Below, one piece after another: positions 32,425 through 43,504 of a stretch of 64,000 nucleotides of DNA. The stretch comes from Mixia osmundae IAM 14324 (taxonomy: Eukaryota; Basidiomycota; Mixiomycetes; Mixiales; Mixiaceae). The first letter of the stretch is position 1. Every line of letters begins with the position of its first letter. Location of the stretch: contig NW_014575547.1 in the NCBI RefSeq assembly GCF_000708205.1, positions 88,223 through 152,222 on the forward strand, read 5' to 3'. The position numbers were made by a program, and so were the translations under genes. The notes beneath the pieces are model-generated. The model was not told the origin of the DNA and searched no databases. It was given only the letters and a program-made list of their open reading frames with translations.

Positions 32425-33995
32425 ATGGCCTCTATGGGACCTATCAACGGTCTACGCGTCGGCGTCGGTTTGTCGCCCCTTTTCATCCCTGTCTGATCGG
32501 CGCTGACGTTACGTCACAGAGGACGCCACAAAGCACATCAAAGTGTCTGCCTCTGATGGCAAGTCTGGAGCGCCAAAGGAGCTCGTCTATACCAACTGCA
32601 AAGTCGTCGGCAATGGATCCTTCGGTGTCGTCTTTCAAGCAAAGCTTGTGTCATGCACTCCGGGCGAGGGAGAAGCTTCTTCGCCCGTCGGCGAGAATGG
32701 CGAGCAGAAGCAAGGTAGTGGCATAGCCGCAGGCGAAGATGTCGCGATCAAGAAGGTCCTGCAGGACAAACGCTTCAAAGTGGGTCGCGCGTACATCACG
32801 CGTGCACGTTGCTCATTCGTACGCGCAGAACCGAGAGCTGCAAATCATGCGCCTCGTCAGCCATCCTAATGTCGTGGACTTGCGAGCATTCTTCTATTCC
32901 AACGGAGAAAAGGCGCGTCATTGCAGTGCTGCGCTATCTCTGTGTGCTGATAGCGAATCACAGAAAAAGGACGAGGTCTACCTCAACCTCGTTCTCGAAT
33001 TTGTGCCAGAGACAGTCTACCGAGCTTCGCGGCACTTTGCAAAACTGAAACAGACGATGCCGATGGCGACGATCAAGCTGTACATGTACCAGCTGCTTCG
33101 GTCGCTTGCTTATATCCACTCTCTTGGAATCTGCCATCGCGATATCAAGCCACAGAATCTCTTGCTCAATCCGATCACAGGCGTTCTGAAGCTTTGCGAT
33201 TTCGGTAGCGCGAAGATCCTGATCGCTGGCGAGCCGAATGTCAGCTATATCTGCTCGAGATATTACCGAGCTCCAGAGCTCATCTTTGGCGCGACGAATT
33301 ACACCACCAATATCGGTCGGTCCTGATATGCCCGGTGCTCTGTGGATCAAGCTGACTGGGACCTGCGAGCAGACGTGTGGTCGACAGGCTGCGTGATGGC
33401 AGAGCTCATGCTCGGGCAACCTCTTTTCCCTGGCGAGTCCGGCATCGATCAGCTGGTCGAGATCATCAAGGTACTCGGCACGCCGTCGCGCGATCAGATC
33501 AAGACGATGAACCCCAATTATATGGAGCACAAATTCCCTCAGATCAAGCCTCATCCCTTCTCAAAGGTTGGCCAATTCACATGATCGCATCATGCGGGTT
33601 TGCTTATGACCTTCACAGGTCTTCCGACCTCGAACGCCGCAAGATGCGATCGATCTGATCTCTCGCTTGCTCGAGTATACGCCCTCGTCTCGGCTGACCG
33701 CCGTGGAAGCCATGTGTCATCCGTTCTTCAACGAATTGCGCGAAGCAGACGCCAAGATGGTCAACGGCAAGGATATGCCGCCCCTCTTTGACTTTACGCT
33801 CAATGGTGCGACCCATCCTCGTCTCTTGCTTAGACTGTACTGACCTGTCGAGGTTGGTCAGAGCTGAGTGTACGACCGGATCTGAACGCTCAGCTGGTGC
33901 CGGGTCACGCGGAAGAAGCACTCAAGTCGAGGGGGATCGACGTGCACAACTTCCAGCCACTGTCTGCAGAAAGCATGCGCATCACGCTCGACTAA
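32425..33995 (+). CDS. GSK3: GSK3/shaggy protein kinase
   Basis: Seven exons (32425-32449, 32520-32779, 32829-32912, 32964-33315, 33373-33566, 33619-33805, 33862-33995) encode 411 aa. The kinase shows the Gly loop [35 protein letters not shown], the catalytic loop [18 protein letters not shown] and the activation segment [18 protein letters not shown]. That segment carries the conserved regulatory Tyr of the family. The C-terminal [12 protein letters not shown] also fits. GSK3 kinases act in many pathways (signalling, mitosis, stress). The third intron (32913-32963) is GC-AG (AAG|GCGCGT); GT alternatives break the conserved [20 protein letters not shown] stretch. A (GCTC)n run follows the stop. 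Confidence 0.96.
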
Positions 33996-34000
33996 CGACC

Positions 34001-34023
34001 CGCTCGCTCGCTCGCTCGCTCGG
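34001..34023. repeat. GCTC tetranucleotide microsatellite
   Basis: About five uninterrupted GCTC units lie just after the GSK3 stop codon, in its probable 3' untranslated region. Confidence 0.8.
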
Positions 34024-34247
34024 TGTTCTGTCATTATGTTCACGTGCATCTGGAGAGTAAGCCAGGGATCGCTTTGGCCCGGTACCACAACAACAAAGCA
34101 AGAATGCGATGAGCCTGGCTCGCGCTCGCATATGGCCACTGGCGTGTTCCTGATCGTGTCTCTCTCTGTGCTGCGCTCTGTACAACTGTAAGGCAATTGC
34201 AAACGAATTGATCGCCTCTACGTCTGTCCTGCAGGCTTGCGTTTCGC

Positions 34248-34737
34248 TCAGGCATTGACTTTTTTGGTCCTGCCGAGCTTCTTCTTGAAGCGTTGCAATC
34301 TCTTGGCGCTCATCTGCAGAGACTCGGTTCAGCATGATCACGCGAGTTGATATGTCGAGATCGACCTTTTGGGCAGCTTCGGCTATCCGCCGCTTGTCTT
34401 CTAGGATCTTTTTGCGCTCAGTATTGATGGCCTTTCGTCTGTCGATATCAGCTTGCTTGTCGTCCTTGAGCTCCTGTTCTATCTTCCTGATCGCATCACG
34501 CTTCGTCTTATCTGCCATCCTGGCCTGCCAAGCAGCAGACTGCTTCTTCGGCTTCCCTTGCACTGCACTGTCACCATCTACAGCGAGACTGTCCGGTAAG
34601 GCAGACACGGTGGCTGCATGGGCGGGCTTGCGTTGCGACCGATTGGTGGCTGTCTTGAGCTGTTTCCATGGTCGCCCCGATACATTTGATCGTAGCTTGG
34701 GCTCTGGTGCTGTGGATGTCGATGCAGTCGCTGCCAT
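34248..34737 (-). CDS. CGR1: Cgr1-family rRNA-processing protein
   Basis: Two exons (34737-34366, 34313-34248) encode 145 aa. The N-terminal VSGRPWKQLKT matches the GKxWK signature of Cgr1. A long charged coiled coil (MADKTKRDAIRKIEQELKDD...) precedes a C-terminus reading MSAKRLQRFKKKLGRTKK, which is the other conserved block and is only reached by the proposed intron (34365-34314). Cgr1 is a nucleolar protein needed for 60S subunit biogenesis. The frame without splicing would run to 33982 inside the GSK3 3' end and lose the conserved tail. The start at 34737 was preferred to one 17 codons upstream because conserved sequence begins soon after it. Confidence 0.86.
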
Positions 34738-35106
34738 GATCGTCTGACGTGTCCGCAATCGCTTTGACTGATCCCGAAATGTTGGCAAGTCAATTTATTT
34801 ATCGTGCGCCTCCTCTGGGAGTGATCGATTAATCAATCAATCGATGCGGTCATTCCAACCAAACTGCGCACAGCGACTTTGGCCAGACTGGACGCTCACA
34901 TTCTGCTTCTGCCCTGGCAGACATCTGCCCAAGCAGACACTGGACACTAGACGCTGTGCAGTGTAGCGACAGCGTGAACCAGGACAGCCATCATCGACCC
35001 CACAGAGCCAATGTACAGTGCACCCCGTCCTGAGCCCACAAGCACGCTATCGTAGAGCCACATTCGCTTCTTCATAGTCTGTCAGCACGCTCATATAGCC
35101 CACAAC
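34738..35106. other. Divergent promoter interval (CGR1 / TOK1)
   Basis: About 370 bp lie between the two divergent start codons. Short AATCAATCAATCGA-type repeats occur near 34830; I see no other feature. Confidence 0.4.
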
Positions 35107-37550
35107 ATGGCACCCCACGAGAGCAGTCAGGCTACTGCGACCAAAATGCGCGAATGCAGAGATGAGCACGCCAATGCAAGCGACAAAATGAGCAGTGAGG
35201 GCGGGAGCGATGCAACCATCTCTCCGTCCAAGGCAGCCGCAGACAAGTCGGAGAAGATGGAGGATGCTCAGGCTGAAGCCAACAAGCAAGTCGAAGCAGA
35301 GGAGGAGTTTGACAAGGCGGAAGAGATCGTCCAACATCCTCACGAGGTCATGTCGTCCTTCAGGCGAGCAGCCTTGCACCGGATCCGCCATACTTTCAGG
35401 AGAAAGAGTGCGATGCATCGCCTGAAGGAATTTGCCAAAGTTGCCCCGCTCATCTCTGCCATCCTTGCACCCCTCTCGACCCTCATGGATATCCCCGCCC
35501 TGTCCGAGCGAGTACGTCGCGTCTCGCTCTTCCTCATCATGGGCTCGAGCTCACGTCTTCTTTTGATAGTGGTACACATTCAACGGCGTGGCTTTACCGG
35601 ATCCGACTGCCTCTCTAGCTCTCAGCGCAGTCGGCCTTGCATTCAATCTGATCGCCAACGTTCTGTTGATGATCCGCTTCTCGGCCCAGAGCTCCTGGTG
35701 GAGACTCGCCACCCGGCTCTCACTGCTCGGCTGGCTCATGAAGACCATTCTGGCACTCGCCAACCTGATCTTGTTCGGCATCACCACCCGCAACGGGCCT
35801 GGCTACTCTTACGACGAAGGCTTCTGGTGCGCTGTCGTCTCTGTCTGCATATCAGGCATCATCGTCATCATGCTGGGCATTCATTACTTCCTCGAATTCA
35901 AGCACTCCGATGTCTTGGCTTCCCGAGAGATCAGGTGAGTCGAGTCTCTGCCTGTGCGAGCTGCACTGAATCACAAAGACAGGGTGACAGGAAGGCATTT
36001 CATGATGTCAACAGCAGCCATGTTCGGCCTGATCGCCATCCAAGCTCTCATCTTTTCGAGAATCGAACATTGGACCTATCTCGAGGGCATTTACTTCAGT
36101 GTCGTCGTCATGCTCACAATCGGCTACGGAGACTTCTACCCTACCCACACAGCCACACGCATCCTGCTCTTCTTCTTCTTGATTGCCAACATTGCTGCTC
36201 TGGCACAGCTCGTCAACGGAATGGTCACGTTCTTCAAACAAAGAACCGATCAGCGCAAGAAAGACTATCGCGAGACCTTGGCGAACGACAAGAAGATCCG
36301 AGCAAAGACCGGTTACCTAGAGAAGGAGGCCACCCTCGTAGATGAGATGGCGTTCCTCGAAGCCATAGAAGCTCGCGAAGAGGTGTGCTTCGTCTCATAG
36401 CGCTAGATCGATGTGCTGATGCAGCCTGATGATACAGCAAGTGGCCCAGTCGATCGAATTTGCCATGTCAATCACTGTCTTCTTGCTCTTTATGCTTCTA
36501 GGTACCTGCGTGCTGCTTACTTATATATAGTTGCTAAAATCCGTGGTAACAGGTGCATGGATCTTCAGCTCAATAGAAGGCTGGACCTACGGCGATGGCC
36601 TTTACTGGTCCTACGTCACCTACTCTACGCTCGGTCTGGGTGACTTTTCACCTATCACCCCAGGCGGCAGAGTCATCTTCATTGTGTGGTCACTCCTGGC
36701 CGTGCCAATCGTCACATCAGCCGTCGTCAGCGCAGTGTCCAATTGGATCTCTGCACTGAGTCAGCGAGAGCTCGAGAAGCGCAAGAAAAAGACGGGCACT
36801 TCTGCTGACCAGATCGAAGAAGTGCATCAGCTCGAGGCGGAGATGCGAAAGGAAGGTCGCTCTGGAAACCTCGATGAGGCCGAATTGGCCCAGAGAGTCA
36901 TGACGAAGAAGCACCAGGAACGATTCATTGAGCACAGCGCAATTGTCGATCGAGGGCTCAAGCAGCTCGACTTTGAGATCAAAGAACGAAGGGCGTCCAT
37001 GTCCGTCGAAGACGACACAGACAACAACTCGATCACGACGGCCATGACAGAAGAGGCCTCCCTCTATCTTGCCGAACGCATCCTGCGCGCAGCTCTCGAG
37101 CTCGAGATCAACGCAAGAAGTATGCTTATTGCCACGCTCGACAAGAGCAGCAAAGCTCGCACACTACTAAGAGCCGATCGTAATATACAGATCAGAGATC
37201 TGAGAATGCTACAGGAGGATAGTGAGATGGATCACCCCATGGCCGAACAAGAGCTTAATATTATCTTGCCCGGCGAGGACGACAACATGGATATGCTCAA
37301 TGATGAGCAGATCTGGGAAGGCGTTACGAAGCATCGCGAGTCGCTCGGCACGCTTCTTGCTGCCGGTGTTCGTCTGAAGCGTCTAGAAGGAGTGCACAAA
37401 CAGATGTTCGAGCGTCGTCGCCATTCGGTCACGAAACTCGATCCTGAGCAACAGGCCGATCTTGATGCAGACTTGGCAGAGCATGCGCCGGCTGTGCAAA
37501 GAACCGACTACGCTAATCACAAGCTTGATCATCGCAATCAGACAGTATGA
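35107..37550 (+). CDS. TOK1: Outward-rectifier two-pore potassium channel (TOK type)
   Basis: Five exons (35107-35511, 35570-35934, 35983-36384, 36425-36501, 36553-37550) encode 748 aa. An acidic cytosolic N-terminus (about 110 aa) precedes several hydrophobic segments and two pore loops. The filters read TIGYGDFYP (first pore) and TLGLGDFSP (second pore). Eight membrane helices with two pore domains define the fungal TOK family, which carries outward K+ current in the plasma membrane. The C-terminal ~300 residues are charged and helical. The third intron (36385-36424) is only 40 nt with a GTGCTT donor, the least certain join, but it is the only one that links the frame to MIQQVAQSIEFAMSITVFLL. 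Confidence 0.93.
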
Positions 37551-37744
37551 GCTGCTGTTTGACTCTATCTTGTTTGAAGTAAACACGTCTGTATTGCTTG
37601 CTGAATTGTAAGATGATTAAGTTGTATGACAATGTAGCAGTACTGATTCGGTTCACATATGGAAGCCTGAGCTTGGCCCGCCTCGCATGACTGCCATATC
37701 CCAGGGCCCTCGGAGCTCGCTATTGCGCAAGGTGTCAGCTACGC

Positions 37745-38851
37745 CTATGATGAGCAGCCGGAAGCGCACTTCTTGTATTGTTGAAGCCAGGTCAGCGCGG
37801 CAGGACACAGAAGCGAGGTTGTCGAGACAGCAAGCAGGTACAGGGCAGTGACGGTTGACGAAGTCATGCTGAGACAGAGCACCGTCGCGATGCCTAGCCC
37901 AAGACTGGCGCTCATTGCTCGAGATGGTGCATCGGCAGTCTGCGTGGGCTCGTTAGCTTCTCTCACTGCAACGGTGAGAAGGCTGACGGTGAATTGCTGT
38001 CGGGTGATGGGAAAGAATGCAAACCATTCGACGCTGAAGAGCAAGAGTGCAAAGACGCTCGCGTTTGACTGTAAGCGTGACGCGAGCACGACTGCGGCAG
38101 AGACGGCAGCGTTCAAGGACAACGCCGCTGGGAATCTGCTGGCACATCAGCTGCTATCTATGGCCGTACCAGAGGGCTCACTCGGCTTGTGCACTTCGGG
38201 TTCGTCTGAGGACATGATTGCCTAGGATTGAGCTGATGAGAAAGAGGACGGTGGTAAGTGCCCAGATCGAATCTGATGTTGTCGCTTCGGTGAGCGTCTT
38301 CAAGACCGGTGAAAGCAGGTAGAGCATCAGTGTCAACGCGACGAGCGACACGACGAGGCTGCGCTCTACTCTCAGAACTTGTCAGCTGGCATGGCGCGTC
38401 TATGAGGAGACTCGCCTTGACTCGCAGGCCGTGCGACGGCGATGGGGCTCATCGACCAGCTGGCATATATCGCTGCACCGAGTGCGATGTCGATCCAGAT
38501 CATCTCTGCCGCGCTCAGGATGCCTGACCCCTCTGCTCAGGCTCTGTGGCGATCGTTTGGCGGGGCGACGAACCCATGTAGATGTGTACAAAGACCGAAA
38601 TGAAGATCATGATGGCGCTGAGATGCTGGGACAGGGGCAAGGTAGCGAGTTGGAGCTCTCTGAAGGAGTGCACATGAACATTGACTGTACGCAAAGCTTA
38701 GCAAGTCGGTAGTGCTGTTGCGAGAGGTCGAACCATTTCGCTGAAGGCTGCTGAGGAAGGAGGCGTCATAGTAGTTGTCCGCATAGTCTTGCTTCTCCCA
38801 GAGAATCCTCCGCCATGGTCTGCGAGAGCCGGCAGGAGCTCTCTGGCCCAT
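37745..38851 (-). CDS. GPI2: GPI-GlcNAc transferase subunit Gpi2/PIG-C
   Basis: Five exons (38851-38734, 38684-38574, 38523-38416, 38368-38182, 38135-37745) encode 304 aa, close to human PIG-C (297 aa). Conserved blocks are PWRRILWEKQDYADNYYD, the membrane stretches IMIFISVFVHIYMG and LYLLSPVLKTLTEATTSDSIW, SLNAAVSAAVVLASRL and the ending TWLQQYKK. The protein is a subunit of the ER complex that starts GPI-anchor synthesis. The third intron is best modelled as GC-AG (CAAG|GCGAGT, 38415-38369), though a nearby weak GT donor in the same phase is possible. It starts within 100 bp of the divergent septation gene. Confidence 0.9.
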
Positions 38852-38863
38852 GCACGCTCTCAC

Positions 38864-38905
38864 AGCGCGGCAGCAGCGAGAGAGAGCGCGGCAGCAGCGA
38901 GAGAG
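38864..38905. repeat. Two perfect 21-bp tandem repeats
   Basis: Two identical 21-bp units (38864-38884 and 38885-38905) beginning AGCGCGGCAGCAGCGAG lie between the divergent GPI2 and septation-protein starts. They could hold paired factor sites or be leader sequence; no function is shown. Confidence 0.8.
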
Positions 38906-38946
38906 AAACCTGGCAAGACGCGACTTGCCTACCCCGTCGACCAGAG

Positions 38947-41382
38947 ATGTTACGCTTTCTGGGCTACAACAAGGACGAGGCTCGATCTCCGACGGCCGGA
39001 GCAAACGGACTCTCCGATAGTACGCCCTTGGCCGAAGGTACTGACCCGTTTGGCGATATCGAGCTGCCGTTTGCTTCGGCTGCCCATTACGCCAACACTG
39101 GCAATGAAGACCGTTCGTTCGCTGCTGACGACTCCATCGTATCCAATTCGACCACAGCTACGTCCGTCAACAATATCAGCATGATGGGTCACGATCCAGA
39201 CTCGCAGAACGAGCTCATGTCTGAATTGATGAGCTCTCAGATCATACTCGAGGCGAGCTCTTACCGCACCTTGTCCTTTGAGGAGCTAGAGGAGATGAAG
39301 AGGGAGTCAAAAGTGCTCAAGATCAGGCTCAAGGGGCTGCAGAAACGTATCGCGCTGGTCAGTCGGATGAGAGATGCCGCAACGCGCCTGTCGGCAACGC
39401 CATCCACTTCGGCGAGGCAAGCAGACGAAGATGATGAGCTCGATCAGGACATGCACAAACGCAAGCTTGATGAACTCAGTGATATGCTGGACGCAGTCAG
39501 AGAGCGTCAAGCCGAGATTGCGCAGAGACAACTGGAACACATGGTTGCCGTGCTCGCTTTGATCATCCGCAAGCGCGACGCCCAAGACCAGGCAAACAAG
39601 TTTCTACCCGCTGATGCATCGTTTAATCTCAACGCGTCTCTATCGTCGCTCGACACCAGTCTCGCGAAAACTCATCGATCTGCCTCTGCCCGTTTCGATG
39701 GCCCTCACTTTTTCGCGGGCCATCGGGATGCCTCGCCTGGAGGCGTACCTTCAAGAGACTTGCTGACGACCCCTCAGATGGGATCTCCGAATACGTTCTC
39801 GACATATGGTCTCAGTCCTGCGAGGCCGGCCGAGATCAGCAACGGCGGTCCATCGCGTGTCGAACAGCAAGTTCGTATCGAAGAGCTGGAGCTAGAGCTA
39901 CAACAAGCACGCTCACAGTTGACTCAGCAGCAGCAGAAGCTCGACATAGTTCAAGCAGAGCATCGTACAATCCAGAGCACGGCAGAGCAGACACGCGCAG
40001 AACTAGTGCAGGCGCGAGCAGAATCATCGCAGATGAAGGCAGAGCAATTGCCCCAGCCTACATTCGATGATGACAGACAAAAGATTGCCAGCACGTTGCA
40101 GCAAGTGTTCAGCAGGCACCAGCAAGGACGAGGAACGCTTGCTCTATCGCTGGGCGAGATACCCCCGCCTCCTGCGGGAGCCAACACGGATCAGCTCACG
40201 AGATACATCAGTGAATCTCTCGACACTCATTTCACGACTACGCACGGCCACCTCGAAAAGGTCGAGAATGATCTGGCGCTCGCGCAAGCTAGCTCGGACG
40301 GCACGCTAGCATCGCTGCGGAACGAGCTCGCTAAAGCCACGAGCGACCGAGATGCGCGGAGTCGTGAGCTTGCGGACATGCAACAGACCCACAACCAGCA
40401 AGGTCAGCGCGCACTCGATCTCGAGGCCCAATTGCGGTCTGCATATGCCGACAAAGGTACCGCTGTCTCGACTGTCGAGAAGCAGCACGAAGCGACGAAG
40501 ACCAGCCTTGCGAGCCTGACGAAGGAACGCGACTCTCTGACGACGAAGCTACAGGAATCAGAGACGAAGCTAGCAGATGCATTAGCGCGAGAGGAAAGGG
40601 CAATCAAGGCTTTGAGCGAAGTGTGGAAAGCGCTACCAGCTAGTGAAGCACGACTCAAAGTCGCCGAGTCAGACGATCTCAAGACTTTCAGAGGTGTCTT
40701 CGAGGGTCGGCGTGCGATTGGCGCATTGTTCAACGACCTCACTTCAGGCAATAAATTCTCAGTAGACAGCTTCGTCGAGCGAGTCAACAATCTCTTGGCG
40801 GACGACAAGAAGCTCGTTGAGCGCTTGCTGAAGCATGAAGCTTCGCAAGGCGAGCTCAAGGTAAACGCCGATCGTGCACAGAAGTCGCTCGGAGAAGCCT
40901 CTGCTTCCGTCGAAGCTCAGAAGGCTCAGGTGCGTTTTGATCTGAGCACAGGGGCTGCGCTGACTCGGCATGAACAGATACGCGATCTCGAAGAACGTCT
41001 CGAAGGGACCTCGGCAAAGGAAGTCGGCATGCTCGAAAAGCTCAACGATCTCCAAGCTGACCACGAGAAGATGAGACAAGACAAGCGAAGACTCGAAGCC
41101 AATGCTGCAGCTATGGCCACTGTCGCCCAAGACAAGGCGCAGCTCGAGCAAGAGCTCAAGACGCTGCGTGCACAGCCTGATCAGACCGACACAGTCAAAC
41201 GGCTCGAGCGCGAACTGGCAGAGGCCAACGACGACATTGCGAACCTGCAAGACGAAGTGGACGATCTGAAGAACAACGAGCAGAAGAATCGCGTACAGCT
41301 CCTGAACGAGCTCAGCAGTCTACAGAACGAAGCACAGACGCTGCGTTCACAGCTTCGTCAGCTCAAGCGAGCAAAGCCGTGA
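38947..41382 (+). CDS. Coiled-coil protein with Uds1 (up-regulated during septation) domain
   Basis: Probable two exons (38947-40929, 40978-41382) encode about 795 aa. The segment ILEASSYRTLSFEELEEMKRES and RIALVSRMRDAATRL (about residues 100-145) is the Uds1 domain found in fungal septation proteins. The rest is Gln/Glu-rich and predicted coiled coil in long runs. A 48-nt in-frame stretch at 40930-40977 has a GTGCGT donor, a branch-like GCTGAC and an AACAG acceptor. Its translation breaks the coiled-coil pattern, so I treat it as a stop-free intron. An upstream in-frame Met at 38815 would overlap the divergent GPI2 start; 38947 is preferred. Confidence 0.83.
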   Translation: MLRFLGYNKDEARSPTAGANGLSDSTPLAEGTDPFGDIELPFASAAHYANTGNEDRSFAADDSIVSNSTTATSVNNISMMGHDPDSQNELMSELMSSQIILEASSYRTLSFEELEEMKRESKVLKIRLKGLQKRIALVSRMRDAATRLSATPSTSARQADEDDELDQDMHKRKLDELSDMLDAVRERQAEIAQRQLEHMVAVLALIIRKRDAQDQANKFLPADASFNLNASLSSLDTSLAKTHRSASARFDGPHFFAGHRDASPGGVPSRDLLTTPQMGSPNTFSTYGLSPARPAEISNGGPSRVEQQVRIEELELELQQARSQLTQQQQKLDIVQAEHRTIQSTAEQTRAELVQARAESSQMKAEQLPQPTFDDDRQKIASTLQQVFSRHQQGRGTLALSLGEIPPPPAGANTDQLTRYISESLDTHFTTTHGHLEKVENDLALAQASSDGTLASLRNELAKATSDRDARSRELADMQQTHNQQGQRALDLEAQLRSAYADKGTAVSTVEKQHEATKTSLASLTKERDSLTTKLQESETKLADALAREERAIKALSEVWKALPASEARLKVAESDDLKTFRGVFEGRRAIGALFNDLTSGNKFSVDSFVERVNNLLADDKKLVERLLKHEASQGELKVNADRAQKSLGEASASVEAQKAQVRFDLSTGAALTRHEQIRDLEERLEGTSAKEVGMLEKLNDLQADHEKMRQDKRRLEANAAAMATVAQDKAQLEQELKTLRAQPDQTDTVKRLERELAEANDDIANLQDEVDDLKNNEQKNRVQLLNELSSLQNEAQTLRSQLRQLKRAKP

Positions 41383-41482
41383 AATTGCCTTTGTTGTATC
41401 GTGACGCGTCATAATAACGTGGTGGAGGGACGTGGTAAACAAAAGGGAGTGCGCTGTGAAGCGAGTGTCTTGCTCACGCCGC

Positions 41483-42521
41483 ATGGCAACGAGGCGCAGT
41501 CAGGCAGCATGGTATCCGCCGCCGACAAAGGAGTCCTATCGTGACTTGCTCGTGTTCGAAGAGCGGCTCAAGCAGAATCACGAAAGGCTGAAGGCACAGA
41601 AGAGGAGATATGAAGCTTTCCTGCTCGGCATGGTCTCTGCCATCTCTGTACTCTGCTACAAAGTCGTCATCGATCCGAGCCCTTATGCTGCGCTTCACTA
41701 TCTCTTTGTGGGAGCGCTCCTGATCGGCTGCACCACACTCGTCCTCTTCTTTGCTACCGGCATGTACGGAGAGAAAATAGGCTATGCACGCAAGTCAGTC
41801 GATGACTCCCGCGTCAGTCAGTGTCAGAAGCTGACGATCGATCAGGTTTGTACCGCAAGCCAACAGAGCCCTGAGATCGTTCAATATCTACCTCAACACG
41901 AGGATAGCGTCGCCCTATTCGCGATGGAGCCTATGGAGGAGATCTCCTGCCATCCAGTCATCCGTCACCTCTCCCACTACTGCCTCTCATCCCGGCGGAT
42001 CACCCAAGAGGGGGCCAGTCTCGCCACCGAGACCGAGATCGCCTTCTTCACGCACGCCCATTGCGCCCATACCGTTATCGGAGAACCCACGGGGCGAACT
42101 CATCTTCTCGAACAAAGTTTCGCCTGCGTTCAGAGAAGGCTATGAACGCTATCGGGGCGAGTGGGAGCGACGGAGGCAGAGCACAGCAAGGCCAAGCTGG
42201 ATACAACGCTTCTTGCCTCATCCTGTCTCACTCTCGCGCGGCAATACGCCTCCGCCAAATGCCGAGGCGAGCAAGGCCAGAGCGACACCTGTCGCAGACA
42301 GAGGTCGAACATTCTCTAGGAGCTCGACGCCGTCTCAGTCACGGCAGTCTTCGCCTGGGAGGATATCACCCAGATCGAGGCGAACGAGTCCTGGCCTGTC
42401 GTCTAGCAAAGGGTCTATCAGATCGAGTCCAGAGTCTTCCAGACCTGTGACGCCGGTACAAGAGGGGGCAGAGCTGTCTAGCGATGGCGAATCGAATTTC
42501 AAAGGCCGTCCGATGTGGTGA
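41483..42521 (+). CDS. SPO7: Spo7-like regulatory subunit of the Nem1-Spo7 phosphatase
   Basis: Two exons (41483-41793, 41846-42521) encode 328 aa. The conserved core is YRDLLVFEERLKQNHERLK, two membrane segments (FLLGMVSAISVLCYKV and FVGALLIGCTTLVLFFATG) and MYGEKIGYARKFVPQANRAL across the splice. This is the Spo7 pattern. With Nem1 it forms an ER/nuclear-membrane phosphatase that activates the lipin Pah1 and so controls triacylglycerol and phospholipid synthesis. The C-terminal half is Ser/Pro/Arg-rich and longer than in yeast. The start at 41483 lies 17 codons inside the open frame, just before conserved sequence. Confidence 0.9.
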
Positions 42522-42677
42522 ATATCAGTACGAATACGACGAAATGTCCTCAGCCGATATAGAAGGAGACATGGAATTTTCACGAGTCAGTAGCATGGGC
42601 TGTTGTGATCGCATTGTACAGATTCCCTGTTCGACATATCGCAACAACATCTTCCGTGTCACGAGATCATGTACTGG

Positions 42678-43427
42678 TCAGTCAGAATCAGCTGACGCGC
42701 GCGAGCTCAGCATTGACCTGTGTCCATTGTCAGTGAAGACCCGGCAAGTCGTCGGCGGACGAACTGCGCTCGTCGTGACCGGATCGGAGAGTGCAGCCCA
42801 CTACGAGCTCGTCAGTGAGAGACCATGGTCGGCGAGCGAGTTGCCTCACCTGGTCAGCATTGAGAGAGATGCCTTTCTTGCCGGGCAGTACCTTCCCATC
42901 CTTCTCGTATGTCTCCCTGATATCGATGAGCGGCTTGCCGTTATAGACGCGCACCGTCACGCGACGAGATCCTGAGAGCTAGAGATGCATCCACGGACTC
43001 AGCAAGGATGTAGTGCATGCCATGCGTTGCCACGCACCAGGACATAACCTTCGCCGTCGGTATTGCGTTGCATGGAGGAAGAACTCGCTTTCGCCGATGC
43101 ACCTTTCTTGGTCTCTTTCTTGGCTTTCGGCTCCTTTGCCTTTGCTTTCGCCTCCTTCTTTGGCTTCTTCTCTGCTACTTTTGCTTTCTTCTTCTTTGGC
43201 TTCTCTCCATCCGAATCGGTTGCAGCCTCGCTCGAGCTCTCGTCATCCTTCCGTTGAGCTTGTTCTGCTGCTTTCTGTGCTCGAATGGCCTTGAGGATAT
43301 CAGAGGAGGAGGAGCGATCGCGAGTCTCTTGCTTCACATCGTTTCGACCGTCATACGAACCATCGGACGCCTGCTCGTCGTCCACGATGAAGCCGTTCAT
43401 TGCGCAGGCGGGCGTCGTCGATGACAC
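42678..43427 (-). CDS. SUB1: Transcriptional coactivator Sub1/PC4
   Basis: Three exons (43427-43038, 42978-42850, 42800-42678) encode about 213 aa. A Lys/Glu-rich N-terminal half (KPKKKKAKVAEKKPKKEAK) precedes the PC4 ssDNA-binding domain: RRVTVRVYNGKPLIDIRE, PGKKGISLNADQ and WAALSD across the last splice. PC4/Sub1 binds single-stranded DNA at promoters and aids initiation and re-initiation by RNA polymerase II. The donor of intron 1 could be 6 nt earlier (same phase). Met at 43400 is an alternative start. The tail after WAALSD is not conserved, so the exact end is less sure. Confidence 0.88.
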
Positions 43428-43451
43428 GCCGTGCGCGCGGTACTGAATTGG

Positions 43452-43459
43452 TCACGTGA
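43452..43459. promoter_or_regulatory. TCACGTGA palindrome upstream of SUB1
   Basis: A perfect E-box palindrome lies 25 bp upstream of the SUB1 ATG and about 50 bp upstream of a TATA-like CATAAAAGG on the other strand, so it could serve a divergent promoter. Confidence 0.35.
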
Positions 43460-43504
43460 CGAGATTTGGCGCACGGCCAGCATGGCGCGCGCGCTTCGGC
43501 GGGG

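Noticed and set aside
32958-33554. 198-codon minus-strand frame antisense to GSK3
   Set aside because: It mirrors the conserved kinase exons and their codon bias; no independent features.
36361-36560. Apparent break in the K+ channel between its two pore domains
   Set aside because: Two short introns flanking a 77-nt exon join the frames and recover a membrane helix and the second pore; no pseudogene.
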